64,000 nucleotides of DNA from Umbilicaria muhlenbergii (Eukaryota > Ascomycota > Lecanoromycetes > Umbilicariales > Umbilicariaceae), in the NCBI GenBank assembly GCA_000611775.1, contig KK106982.1:1054001-1118000 (forward strand), given 5' to 3'. Each line of letters opens with the position of its first letter. The stretch's first letter is position 1. The position numbers and the translations under genes were made by a program. The notes beneath the pieces were generated by a model. The model saw only the letters and a list, made by a program, of their open reading frames with translations. It searched no databases and was not told the origin of the DNA. Shown piece by piece: positions 42,230 through 52,450 of this stretch.

Positions 42230-44608
42230 TTATCCGAGTAAGCCCGATGCCATAGCTTCAAGATCCTCAAGACTGTCTGGGTCATGAATAACGTTTCCGG
42301 CCGTACCACGGCGACTAGAATTCCCTTCGTCCCCTGAAGCATCCTCGAACCACTTCTTTGGTCTTTTTGTTGGTCGTTCAGGAGCTGGAGACGATCCGTC
42401 CGAGACTTGCTCATCGTCGTTCGGCCCTTCGTAGGGAACAAGGACGGCACGCACACCCCCTTCATCTTCGTCCCTGTTCGCGACCTCCCTCGCCTTCTTC
42501 TTCTCCCTTCGCTCTTTTCTCTTCTCCTTAGCCGTCTGCTTGTCGAGCAGATCCGCAGCCTGCACCCTGTTCCTCTCTTCCTCGAGAAATTTGGCTCTTT
42601 GCGTCTCTGCCGGACCACTCTGTCTGAATTGGTCTTCGTTCTCAAGCTCGTATACTTGGTGCGGATTGCCATCATCATCGTAGACAAGCTTGGTACCATT
42701 GCCTTTTAGCTTCAGGAGCTTCTTCTTGGACTTCAACAGCTTTTCTCTCCGCTTTGAGTCGATGACCAGCGGCTCCTTCCCAAGACTAGGGATGACCTTC
42801 GCCGCGGTCGGTTTCTGCGTCGCTTCTAATTCCTCACCCTCACTTCCAGCATCGCTTAGTCGCCGCTTGACGGTCAGAAAATCACTGTCTTCATCTGCAT
42901 CGCCTTGACCATCTACTTCTCGGCTGTCGTTGTTGTCCACAAGTTTAGTATAGTGCTCTGCCAAAACGTCTTGGTTCCTACGCTCAAACATCCGATCATA
43001 CTTTGTCCTAACGGCTTCTTTCTTGCTCTTGGATTTACCATCGGTCGCTATGTTATCATCATCCTCGTCTTCGGATGAAGACATCCCATGCCGTGGCGCG
43101 TTTTTGAGTTCTTTCGCATTGTCGCCCTTCAAGAACTTGATCCTTGGAGCACCAGGTAGGCCCAAGCTGGCTGAGAATTCTTCTAGGGGCAGCTCATTGA
43201 TCTTGAAGATCTCTTTGTCCTTCTGGATGTGTATGGAACGAACGTAGGAAACGAAAGCTTTCTGTCCCAGATATTTCAGTTCAGGGTCTTTAAAACACAT
43301 ATTCTGTAACTGGTTCTTGATGCTTTGCTGCTTCTTCTGCCGTACATTGATCCTCTCAATCGGTACCTTTTTCTGCTCCAGCCGCTTCAGCATGCCTTCC
43401 TCCTCAGTTGGTTCGAGGAAGAGAACTGCTCTACCGTTGCGTTCATAGCGGGCAGTCCGGCCTACGCGATGTATATACGTATCTGCGTCTTCGGGACAGT
43501 CCAGCTGGATAACCCAGTCCACTGCAGGGAAGTCTAGACCTCTTGCAACAACGTCCGTGGCGAAGAGACAGGAGTTCTTGGAAGCGGAAAATTTAGTGGT
43601 AATGTCCAACCTAGCAGTTTGCTTCTGCCGCCCATGGAGATGCAATAGGGGTATACCGGGTTGTAGGTGACGGAAGCTCTCATAGACGAAGCGGACTTGT
43701 TTGCCAGAAGATAGAAAAACCAGGATTTTGGCTTTTAGATTTGCCCGTATGAAACTCCATAGTGTATCCAGCTTCTCCGGTAGTGGTGTAACAATATAAT
43801 GCTGCTGCAAAGTCGAAGGAGTAGCGCTGCTTGCCGCCTCATGCACAGAAACGTACTCCGGGTCTCTCAAGCTCAACCTTGCCAGATCCGAGACCCTTTT
43901 CGTCTGCGTAGCACTGAAAAGTAGGGTTTGTCTTTCCTTCGGCAAGTGTTCGACGATAGCATCTACGGTCCCCTGAAACCCCATATCCATTATCCTGTCC
44001 GCCTCATCCAGCACTAGCATTTGAAGATTGTCGATCTCAAACGTAGCCGTCTGATCCATATGCTGTAGCATCCTCCCAGGCGTACAGACAAGGATGTTCA
44101 TGCGGCCCAGTCTTTCTCGCTCTTCCAGTAGACTTTTGCCTCCGATAACAAGGCCGGCGGAAAAGGTATGGTTGCGTCCAATCTTCCGTAATACCTCGAA
44201 GATTTGAATAGCCAGCTCCCGAGTTGGAGAAATGATTAGCGCTCCAAGTCCATCCAACTCGGTCCATCTTTTCCGATATAGATTCTCTAACACCGGCACT
44301 AGGAAAGCCAACGTTTTTCCACTTCCTGTCTTCGCTGCACCCAGAATATCCGACCCTTTCAGCGCAAGAGGTACTGCCTTTTGTTGGATGTCGGTTAGGG
44401 TTTTGAAATGAGAAGCTTCGAGGCCGGAAGCTGTAGGCCGTGAAAGAGGCAGATCTTGAAAATTCTTGATCTCATTTTCCTTGGGGTTCAAGTCTTTCAC
44501 CCGCTGATCGAGGGCTGATATGCCCTCATCTTCACGCTTCCTCTTCAACGGTCGAGGCTGCGATTTATTCTTCGAAGGATGCTTGCGCACTGGAGGGACG
44601 GGCGCCAT
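42230..44608 (-). CDS. DBP4: DEAD-box ATP-dependent RNA helicase DBP4
   Basis: An intronless gene of 792 residues, starting at 44608 ([11 protein letters not shown], good context with G after ATG). The frame continues 17 codons further upstream, but those have no family resemblance. The Q motif is followed by AKTGSGKT (about 92-99), PTRELA, TPGRML, DEAD in [16 protein letters not shown] in [21 protein letters not shown] and HRVGRTAR. The C-terminal extension ([14 protein letters not shown], then [11 protein letters not shown]) and a long lysine-rich tail are typical of Dbp4/Hca4. It works in the nucleolus in early 40S ribosome assembly, releasing U14 snoRNA from pre-rRNA. It shares a 188-bp divergent promoter with the SPF31-like gene. 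Confidence 0.95.
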   Translation of the reverse strand: MAPVPPVRKHPSKNKSQPRPLKRKREDEGISALDQRVKDLNPKENEIKNFQDLPLSRPTASGLEASHFKTLTDIQQKAVPLALKGSDILGAAKTGSGKTLAFLVPVLENLYRKRWTELDGLGALIISPTRELAIQIFEVLRKIGRNHTFSAGLVIGGKSLLEERERLGRMNILVCTPGRMLQHMDQTATFEIDNLQMLVLDEADRIMDMGFQGTVDAIVEHLPKERQTLLFSATQTKRVSDLARLSLRDPEYVSVHEAASSATPSTLQQHYIVTPLPEKLDTLWSFIRANLKAKILVFLSSGKQVRFVYESFRHLQPGIPLLHLHGRQKQTARLDITTKFSASKNSCLFATDVVARGLDFPAVDWVIQLDCPEDADTYIHRVGRTARYERNGRAVLFLEPTEEEGMLKRLEQKKVPIERINVRQKKQQSIKNQLQNMCFKDPELKYLGQKAFVSYVRSIHIQKDKEIFKINELPLEEFSASLGLPGAPRIKFLKGDNAKELKNAPRHGMSSSEDEDDDNIATDGKSKSKKEAVRTKYDRMFERRNQDVLAEHYTKLVDNNDSREVDGQGDADEDSDFLTVKRRLSDAGSEGEELEATQKPTAAKVIPSLGKEPLVIDSKRREKLLKSKKKLLKLKGNGTKLVYDDDGNPHQVYELENEDQFRQSGPAETQRAKFLEEERNRVQAADLLDKQTAKEKRKERREKKKAREVANRDEDEGGVRAVLVPYEGPNDDEQVSDGSSPAPERPTKRPKKWFEDASGDEGNSSRRGTAGNVIHDPDSLEDLEAMASGLLG

Positions 44609-44796
44609 GGTTTGCGCAGAGAGACTGTTGGTACAAGTCAAACAGGATATCTTCACCAAAAGTTCGATTCGCCGCTAGTGACTGCAATCCCCTGCAATCG
44701 ATAACAGCTTTCTTATTCGCTGCTTTAACTTCAACAACTACATTTATGATTCTACGGTAGATAACAGGCGGATTAAAATCACTCTCTCATCCCAAG
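44609..44796. promoter_or_regulatory. Bidirectional promoter, DBP4 / SPF31-like
   Basis: Only 188 bases separate two divergent start codons, so both core promoters and leaders must fit here. No clear motif was recognised. Co-expression of a ribosome-assembly and an RNA-processing gene is plausible but inferred. Confidence 0.55.
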
Positions 44797-45639
44797 ATGG
44801 CGGTAGATGACCCTATTAAGAAGGAGATCCTGAAAGAAGAAGATACGAAGGACGAGGGCATAAGCACCGACAACGGAGAGCTTGACGCTCTGGACGCCCT
44901 GGAAAAGGAGGCTTCTGAGTTTAACAAGGTGATCATTATCTCGCAGCTACTTGCACCGTATACTGATACTGAACTATGTTGAAAAGGACGCCGAAATTGA
45001 CCGAATCCTCAAAGCCTTCAAACTCGATGCGTACGGCCCCGAAGCGGCCAACCCCCCCCCGGTCTTTACTGACCCTACGTTACCAGCTACGCAGTACTTG
45101 ACCTCCAACCGGGTGTCCCCGAATCCGACATCAAAATGTGCTACCGCAAAAAGTCCCTCCTAATCCACCCCGACAAGACCTCCAACCCCCGCGCCCCCGA
45201 TGCCTTCGACCGCCTTAAAAAAGCGCAAACAGAGCTCATGGACGAAAAGCAACGCACCCGCCTCGACGAATGCATCGCAGACGCCCGTATGCTCCTAATG
45301 CGCGAGCGCAAACTCACCGTCGACAGCCCCGAAGTCAAGTCCGCCGAGTTCGCGGCCGAGTGGAGGAAGAAGACCGTGGAGGTGCTAGTCGACAGCGAGC
45401 ATCGGAGGAGGAAGCAGCTGAAGGCGCAGATGCAGGAGGAGGGGAGGGCGCAGAAGAAAGAAGATGAGGAGATAGAAGCGAGGAAGAGGAAGAGGGATCA
45501 TGAGGTTGCGTGGGAGCAGAGTAGGGAGACGAGGATTGGTAGTTGGAGGGACTTTAAGGCTGGTGCTAAGGACGGTCCTGGGGCGGGCGGTAAAGATGGT
45601 GGAACGAAGAAGAAGAAGAAAATGAAGGTCTTGGGATGA
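44797..45639 (+). CDS. J-domain protein, DNAJC8/Spf31-like
   Basis: Exons 44797-44928, 44987-45030 and 45087-45639 give 242 residues. The second exon is only 44 nt. Joining at GTACGG (45031) and TTACCAG (45086) gives AFKLDAYAVLDLQPGVPESD and then KKSLLIHPDK, a J domain with intact HPD. The rest is a charged coiled-coil with EWRKKTVEVLVDSEHRRRK and a final WEQSRETRIGSWRDF followed by a lysine-rich nuclear signal. This layout is that of DNAJC8 / S. pombe Spf31, a spliceosome-associated Hsp70 cochaperone. Third positions turn from C-rich (45130-45310) to G-rich (45360-45640). Confidence 0.92.
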
Positions 45640-46033
45640 GGGTTCTGAGCTTCTTGTACATTGTTTTGAGCGCGGAGTTTGGGAGCTTAGGAGCTTTGGG
45701 TCGCTTTGTGGTAGCATCACTGGTTGGGCTTCCTCTTTGCTTCTTCACAGAGATAACAAGACTTTCGTGAAATGATTAGACTCCAATTGCAGTGGAGGGC
45801 CCGAAGATAATAGGATCCCTTCACCATATTTGTGTGGTGCTTCTCGCAACCATATTGCTCCTTTTTCGCTTGTGTTCGGAGAAAATACAATGCCAGAGAA
45901 TGTCAGAATCACCCGCGAGGACGTGGCTGGGACAGACAAACCACACGCGCAGACGGTCTTGAGCGTGCTTGAGATCTATGAAAGCCAGGGCTCCCTTTGG
46001 GTATCTAATATTGAACCGCCAATGCATTACGAT
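45640..46033. other. Convergent intergenic region
   Basis: About 390 bases lie between the ends of the J-protein and NUP49 genes. No gene or repeat was identified. Confidence 0.5.
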
Positions 46034-47634
46034 TTAATAAGCGCCAAATCTTTGAGTCCTCGAACTACCCGGCCTGATGATATCCCCCAGCATGAGCTCC
46101 TGGACCTTCTCCCTCGCTCCGCCGACTTTACCCGCAACGCCCAAAATCCCATTCTCAAACTCCCTCAATACACCCGCTAGTTCCCTGACCTGATCTTCCG
46201 CAGTCCTCAGGCCTCCATCCCTACCTCTTGTGAACATGACCTGTTGCATCTGCTGCATCGTACCTTGCTCCAAGTTTGTGAGACGTGCTTCTATATCTGC
46301 AACATTTTTCTTATAACTCTGTAATGTTTGCGACATCGCGTCTGCTTGCGTGGAGAAGTAGGTAACGAGATCTTCACTGTCGCCTTCTTCGCCTTCATCG
46401 CCGGGTAATCGAGTCCCAGCGGACTGAGAGATCGAGGGAACATTCCACAAGCTGGAGTGGTGGTATTGTTGCGGTAATTTGAGGTTGTCGACGACTCTGA
46501 AACTCAGCCTTGCGTTAGTGGTGTCCTTGCTGACCAGTTTTTTGGCATATTCGATAGATTGCGCATCGTTCTCGAGAGCTTGATTGACGGCGTCCATTTT
46601 CTGGGAGACGAAACCCACATCATTCGGGATATAGAGGGCTGTAGACTCGATTTTCGGCATTATTGATTGATTCTGATCTTTGAAGCTCATTTGTTGCAAA
46701 AGGAATTTGTCGATGGTCTCTATCTCTTTCTGTACGTCTTCGTGCAAGTCGTTAAAGCGGGTTGTAGGACGAAGCTGGTCAAGGTTGATCCGGACACCAG
46801 GCACACTCTGTTGTTGTTGGGAGAATCCGATGCTGTTCGAGAAGAGAGAGCGTTGGGGTGGGGCTTGCTGTGTTTGTCCCATCGAAGTTGATGATTGGGA
46901 GAACAACGAGGGCCGTTGCTGTGGTTGGTTCTGGCTGCTTGTGTTGCCACTGGTTGAATTAGCCGCGAAGACTATGGGGCGGTCACTGGACCGCGTCTAC
47001 AAAACCCAGAGTGTAGTACTGACAATGCTGACGGCTTGTTCTGATTTCCTAACCCGCCAAAAAGACCTCCCCCTTGCTGTTGTTGTTGATTTTGGGTTTG
47101 GCTCTGCCCTAGAGACCCGAAAAGACTAGTGCTTGGCTGTGGCTGAGTTGCTTGGGCATTGCTGGAACCAAAAAGTCCTCCTCCCTGCTGCTGCTGCTGA
47201 CTCGGTTGTGACCCAAAAAGACCTCCGCCTTGTTGCTGATTTGTCTGCCCACCAAAAAGACCTCCACCTTGCTGTGGTTGGTTGTTTGTAGTCTGTGACC
47301 CAAACAGTCCTCCTCCTTGATTCTGCGTAGATGTGCCAAAAAGACTTGTGCTCTGCTGCGGTTGGGAAGTGGTTGCAGAGGGCCCGAATAAGCTGATGGT
47401 GGGTTTGTTCTGCTGGGTTGATCCAAAAAGTCCTGCTGCTTGCTGAGGTTGGCTCGTAGTGCTCGAGCCACTGGTGATGTCGAAGCGGTCAGCGCTATAC
47501 GCTATAATCGTCACCGTACGTAGAGTCCAAGATCTTTTTAGAAGCACTTACAATGCGTTCGTGGAATTAGTGTTAATGCTGAGGCCCGGTGCCGTCTGGG
47601 ACTTTTGCCCCGCGAAAAGTCCACCAGACATCAT
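46034..47634 (-). CDS. NUP49: Nucleoporin NUP49 (GLFG repeats)
   Basis: Minus-strand exons 47634-47552, 47470-47024 and 46949-46034 give 481 residues. The N-terminal half carries about nine LFG/GLFG repeats in Gln-rich spacers ([22 protein letters not shown]). The C-terminal half is a coiled-coil domain ([47 protein letters not shown]) matching Nup49/Nup58, which sits in the central Nsp1-Nup49-Nup57 channel complex of the nuclear pore. Both introns cut codons of a phenylalanine-glycine pair (A-F|G), so exon ends coincide with FG repeat units. Two ATGs are adjacent (47634 and 47631). Its promoter is shared with FIP1. Confidence 0.93.
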
Positions 47635-47846
47635 CACCGTTAATAGCGGGTACCAGTTATACCTAGGGAAGGTGGAGGTATGCAAAGAGCCGTGGTAAAC
47701 AACTGCCTTAGACGGAGAGAAGTTGTTCAATCACAATGTCGTCCAAACGCGGCACGCGAAAGAGGAAGGTGAAGCGAGGTCACCCTCGTTTTGTCCAACC
47801 ACCACCAAGCTCCACGAAGTAGCCCTCTCAAAGGCAACAATCAGCT
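47635..47846. promoter_or_regulatory. Bidirectional promoter NUP49 / FIP1 with a 28-codon upstream frame
   Basis: The two start codons are 212 bp apart. On the FIP1 side an ATG at 47736 in good context opens a highly basic 28-codon frame (MSSKRGTRKRKVKRGHPRF, stop at 47822). It is in the same frame as FIP1. It may be an upstream ORF, or the first exon of a longer FIP1 if GTGAAG at 47769 is spliced to the TAG at 47822. Confidence 0.5.
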
Positions 47847-49014
47847 ATGGAGGAAGAGGAAGATGATATGTATGCACCAGATGAGGGTATAGGGTCGGAA
47901 TTGGGACAGAATCTTCATACTGCTGCTGGGGGAGCTGCGGTAAAAGAAGAGACTACCGGAAATGCTATGGACGAGGGAGAGGAGGAGGGAGAAGAGGTTG
48001 AAGAGGACGAGAGTGATTCGGTATAATCCATGTAGTGGTGGAATGTGGCGGTAGTATCTCATACTGTGTAGGACATAGACATCATCACTGAAGCCAAGGA
48101 TGGAGCTAAACCGGAACCTACTCCGTATGTTTACGAGCCCTCTTGCATGTTTCGGCGGCTGATCGATCATCAGAGCACCACAGCGATTTGGCGGAGCGAA
48201 AGCTGCCCCTGTCAGGATAACACCGGCGGATGGCACTCCTAGGCCACAGGCATCACCAGCCTTGAAAACTGAGGCTCCGGCGAAAGCAACTCCCCCTAGA
48301 TCTGGAACTTCATATCCAGCAATCAAATCCTCCAAGATTGATGTCGATGCAAAGCCAATCTATGAGCTAAATGGAAAGCCTATCACAGATATTGATATGG
48401 ATACTGGTACGGTCACTCTTCTGAATAGATGCTTTGTACAGTCTGCTCATAACCCGTTAGATTTCCCCGATGATGACAAGCCGTGGCGACGACCTGGCTC
48501 AGACATCACTGACTACTTCAACTATGGTTTTGATGAGTTTACATGGGCTAGCTACTGTCTGAAGCAAAACTCTCTTCGCAAAGAAGTTTCGGACCAGAAG
48601 AAACAAATGGAGGAAATGCAGAACTTCCTAGGAATGCCTGGGGGAATGCCTACATTACCGGGTATGCCAGTGCCACCCGGTGGAGCTGTTACAGGCATGC
48701 CACCGATGGGAGGATCTGCGGACATGCCGCCGGAGATGCAACAGATGATGGCCCAAATGATACAACAGGGCATTGACCCGATGCAGATGGATCCTGCCAT
48801 GTTCATGCAGCAGATGCAGCAAATGATGGCAGGTGGTCAAGTGGGATCGAACGGAAGCCAAGTACAGGGCTTTGGGGGAGGGCAAGCGTATGCCGGCCAA
48901 GGGCAGAATCCGCAGCAGATGGCCTTTGGGTTTGGTGCGGGGAATCAAGGAGGTGGCGGTGGAGTTGGAGGCCGGAATCAAGGGGGACGCGGTCAGGGCC
49001 GGAGGAACTGGTGA
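47847..49014 (+). CDS. FIP1: Polyadenylation factor FIP1
   Basis: Exons 47847-48020, 48072-48124 and 48174-49014 give 355 residues. An acidic N-terminus (MEEEEDDMYAP) leads across the first junction to DSDIDIITE. The conserved Fip1 motif is DDKPWRRPGSDITDYFNYGF followed by DEFTWASYCLKQ. The C-terminus is Met/Gln/Gly-rich (MPGGMPTLPGMP) and ends in RGG-type sequence (GGRNQGGRGQGRRNW). Fip1 is a subunit of the cleavage and polyadenylation factor, where it tethers poly(A) polymerase to the mRNA 3' end in the nucleus. The annotated start follows family convention. An upstream exon adding basic residues is possible. Confidence 0.94.
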
Positions 49015-52000
49015 GGTGGCCTCTGCGGCTTGAGCTATGCTCGAGCATCCGGCCAAAGTGGATGAAAGGCGTGGAAATTTCCCTACATTGGCGATCGGTC
49101 TTGAATCTGTAAACGATACCCTAATTGTCCGGCCGTGTTCAATATACTTGCTCAGTGCTGCTTGTGTGAGAACGCATGCCGATACATAACGAGACCACCA
49201 TGTAACGCTCAAGCACTTCATACAATCAGAAAGATGCGGATCGTCGCAAACGTTTTCTCACGGATCGCCGTAGCCAGAGTAGATATTCTGCATCTTCCGC
49301 CAAGAACATGGGATGAAATATACGCTGTCTGGAAAGATATCAGCATGTTCGAAATGGGGAGCGGCGACGGAGAAGGTCTGCCAGTGCTGCTTGCTAACTG
49401 TACCGTATACCACATATTGTTCTTGCCAAAAAGCTCACTAGCTTTGACTCGTGGCACCGCATCAAATCTGGACTGCTGGACTGAGGAGGCCTGCTACGCG
49501 CACACTCCGCCTCAAACCCTCTGAAAAATGATCTGGAAGCCAGGCACAACTCCTCCTAGTGACTCACCAGTGGGTCATCTCGACCACTCAAAAGTAAATA
49601 CGATCTGTACGTGGACCTGTCTGTGGATCGACTCATTGTGGAAGTATATTAGAAGAACGAAAGTCCCGGTTGTGATAAGCAATAGATGCAATCAACGCCC
49701 CCCGAAAAGTCTCTGGGGGAACGAACGGTCTCACCAACCATCCCTGATCACGCACTGCTCGGTCTTCCTATTACGCGGTTATGCCACAGCATCTGTGTGG
49801 GAGTCAGCGAGTTGTATTAAGAACAGGAACCAGGCTGTGGACTGTGTGAGGCTACAACCCCTGTTAGCACTGAATATTCGTCGTCGAACCCCTTCTGGAA
49901 AGCTATAATTCATAGCTTGCTTTGATCGTATACATACAGCAATATCATATAAGTGGTACTAGTATCGACGAGGGCCATTGGATTGTTCCCCATGTACCTT
50001 TTCGTGCTAACATAACCCTTTCATGGTCCAGCCTTAAAAGGGTAACTATCGAGGTGAATGCCGCAGTCACAATCCGCCTTGTTTCAGTCCAACCACTTAC
50101 TCATCACTCCAATTGTACATCAGCGTTCTTTTCGAAATCATCCCTTCATATGCAAGCTGTCACGCCGTTTGTATCACTGCGAAACAGTATAGTGAACAAA
50201 GGAGCACATCTGGAGACACGGCGACCTCGTCTTTCGCGCGTCAGGGGTAACTTCGAAAGGGTCTCCCATTGTATTTGTGGGTCACAAGCAGGGGCTTGTC
50301 ATGAGTACCTTACACTTTCTCATGTGGACGACTCCCTTGGTCCTGCGCGAGCACATCGGCCACGCTTTACCAGGTGCTACTCCCCGATTTCAACAGCGTC
50401 AGACATAATGACCCTATCCCAGTAACGCTTGATAGCTGTGATGCAGCCGGAGTCCTTCCAGGGATGTGATCGACCTGCAGCTGCGACCCCAACTCGGTGG
50501 ACCGGAAAGACATGCTGGTATGCTTGCGGCGTCGGCCTCATAGGATGTGGCTTCAATCAATCTCCTTGCTTGCTTTTAACATGTCTTCCAGTATTCCTGT
50601 TGCATTGGCCCCTAACTACCATCCTCGCAGTTTCTTGATAGCTGTGATGGCTTCAATATTGCAGCCATCAGTCCTTCGTTGCGTCTGGCTTTCCTAATTC
50701 AGCACATCCGAAGACCTTGTCTAATGTTCCAGCGAGCAATTCTCTTTCTCTTTATTCTTTCTTAGTCATCTCGAGGAACTTCTGCTCTCAGCATATGCAT
50801 AACGCATCTTCCGATGTCGTTATCAGTTTTCCGTGCTGGAGTGGTCCGTCATGATCTCGTCTGGCCCGTTTGGCATTCGAAGAGCTTCGAGCTTGAATAG
50901 CAGGGAGCTGACTTCACCGACTCACGTACTTTGCTTGCCGTTGTGGGGTCTAGATCATTCACCGCCGTTTTGTGTGATGATGGCGTTGGGAAGCTCTGAT
51001 TCACTTCAATTATCAGCTCATCTGACATTACGAAGGTGAGCACTTCACGTACACTCTCCTTCCTCATCCTCATCCTATATCTTCGTCCTTCCCCTCCGAC
51101 CCTTCAAGAGTGGAACGCCATCTTCACTTGTTCAACTTTCCATCATTCCTATCCTTATCGTCAGTGTCTGCATATCGGATGCCAGTATCGCCGCGACTGT
51201 AACATTTGATCGTTGCCTATCCTTTGCTTTAGCTTTGATAGCTTGAGTTCATCCTTGGTTGTGGTATTGGGGTGTGGTAAGAGCAATCCGTATCGTAAGT
51301 ATTGCACGTCCTCAGCTTGCAATGCCCTGGATCGGTCAAACAGATATCCCAAAGCATGGCAGACACCGCTGTCAAACCAGGTAGAGCCACGGCTTTGAAG
51401 GCCATTATGCTGCAAGTCGCTCTTGATTTGAGATGACTCTCGGATTGAGGCATCGAGCCGTGGACATACCCTCTAACATTGAGTATTTCTCCCTGCTTTG
51501 TGTGGCTGACATATCTTCGCAGCTAGAGCATATCATTAAAGGGATTTTCGTATCAGGAAATCACTGGTGTAGAAGCTGCGTGGGTGGTTTCTAGGTATGC
51601 CTAATCCTACTGTTAGTTCTGAGGCTTTTTTTGATCCCGAGCAACTTAGAGCAATCTGTGTTATTGTTCATAGTATAAACCACGATCATCGAAGTCGATT
51701 GTCAGAGCAGCAGAATCATTCTATACTAGACGTCGACCTCGCGCTGCTTAGACGTTGTCATCGTCTCGGACTTCTCCATCGGTACCGGGTCCAAGACTGC
51801 CTCCTGACCCCTTAAGGGCTTCTTGGATCCACCTCGCTTGTCCTCTCTCGTCTTCTCTCTTCAACCCATCGACCACAACCATCTACAATCCAAAGATCCC
51901 CATCCTTATCTACCTGTTCTACAACCTGAGGTGCAAATAAAATCTGTACAGTGGGCTTTGACTGCGACATTGTCGGATACAAGACATTCGGTCGCTCTCG

Positions 52001-52450
52001 GCAAGGTAAGAGTTTCAATCATGCAATCAACGCCATTCGTCTAGGCGGGATATCTACCCAATTGATGGTCTCGATCCTGTTTCTCACAGGTTTCGCAGAT
52101 TACCCTCACTCCCTAGGTGTTATTACGCCGCAGATCTGTTGGTCGGCGTCACTACCACCTGAATTTCACGTCACGCTGACCGCACCTTAACTGGACTTCG
52201 ACCGTTACCTTGGATGAGATCTAGTGGGAAAGAGCGCAACACTGCACTCAAAAGTCAAGATACGAATCAATAAGCACGAGACATTCGTGTTAGTGAATTG
52301 GCTCTTCTTGTTGTCGTCAAATATCACTCATGGTGTTTCTAGTCTGACCTGTTAATCTCATCAATTGTCGACTTCGGTTAGCTGACCACTATCGCAACAC
52401 ACTGGATAACAAAGCTCTTCGTCCACGGAAGATGACAACGGGGCACTGAG
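49015..52450. other. 3.4-kb gene-free stretch before a regulator-like gene
   Basis: The longest non-coding stretch in the window. Frames of 60-167 codons occur but show no family resemblance and overlap each other. The right third has pyrimidine-rich runs (about 51050-51170 and 51830-51930), typical of fungal core promoters and leaders. A 16-bp direct repeat (CTTGATAGCTGTGATG at 50428 and 50634) is the only clear internal repeat. It probably contains FIP1's terminator and a long promoter, 5' leader or non-coding RNA of the gene at 52451. Confidence 0.45.

Noticed and set aside
44609-44659. 17-codon extension at the DBP4 start
   Set aside because: No resemblance to the family, and the next ATG has better context and the conserved N-terminus.
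49135-50425. Three plus-strand frames of 126-167 codons
   Set aside because: No domain or conserved pattern and no splice junction linking them into a sensible protein.
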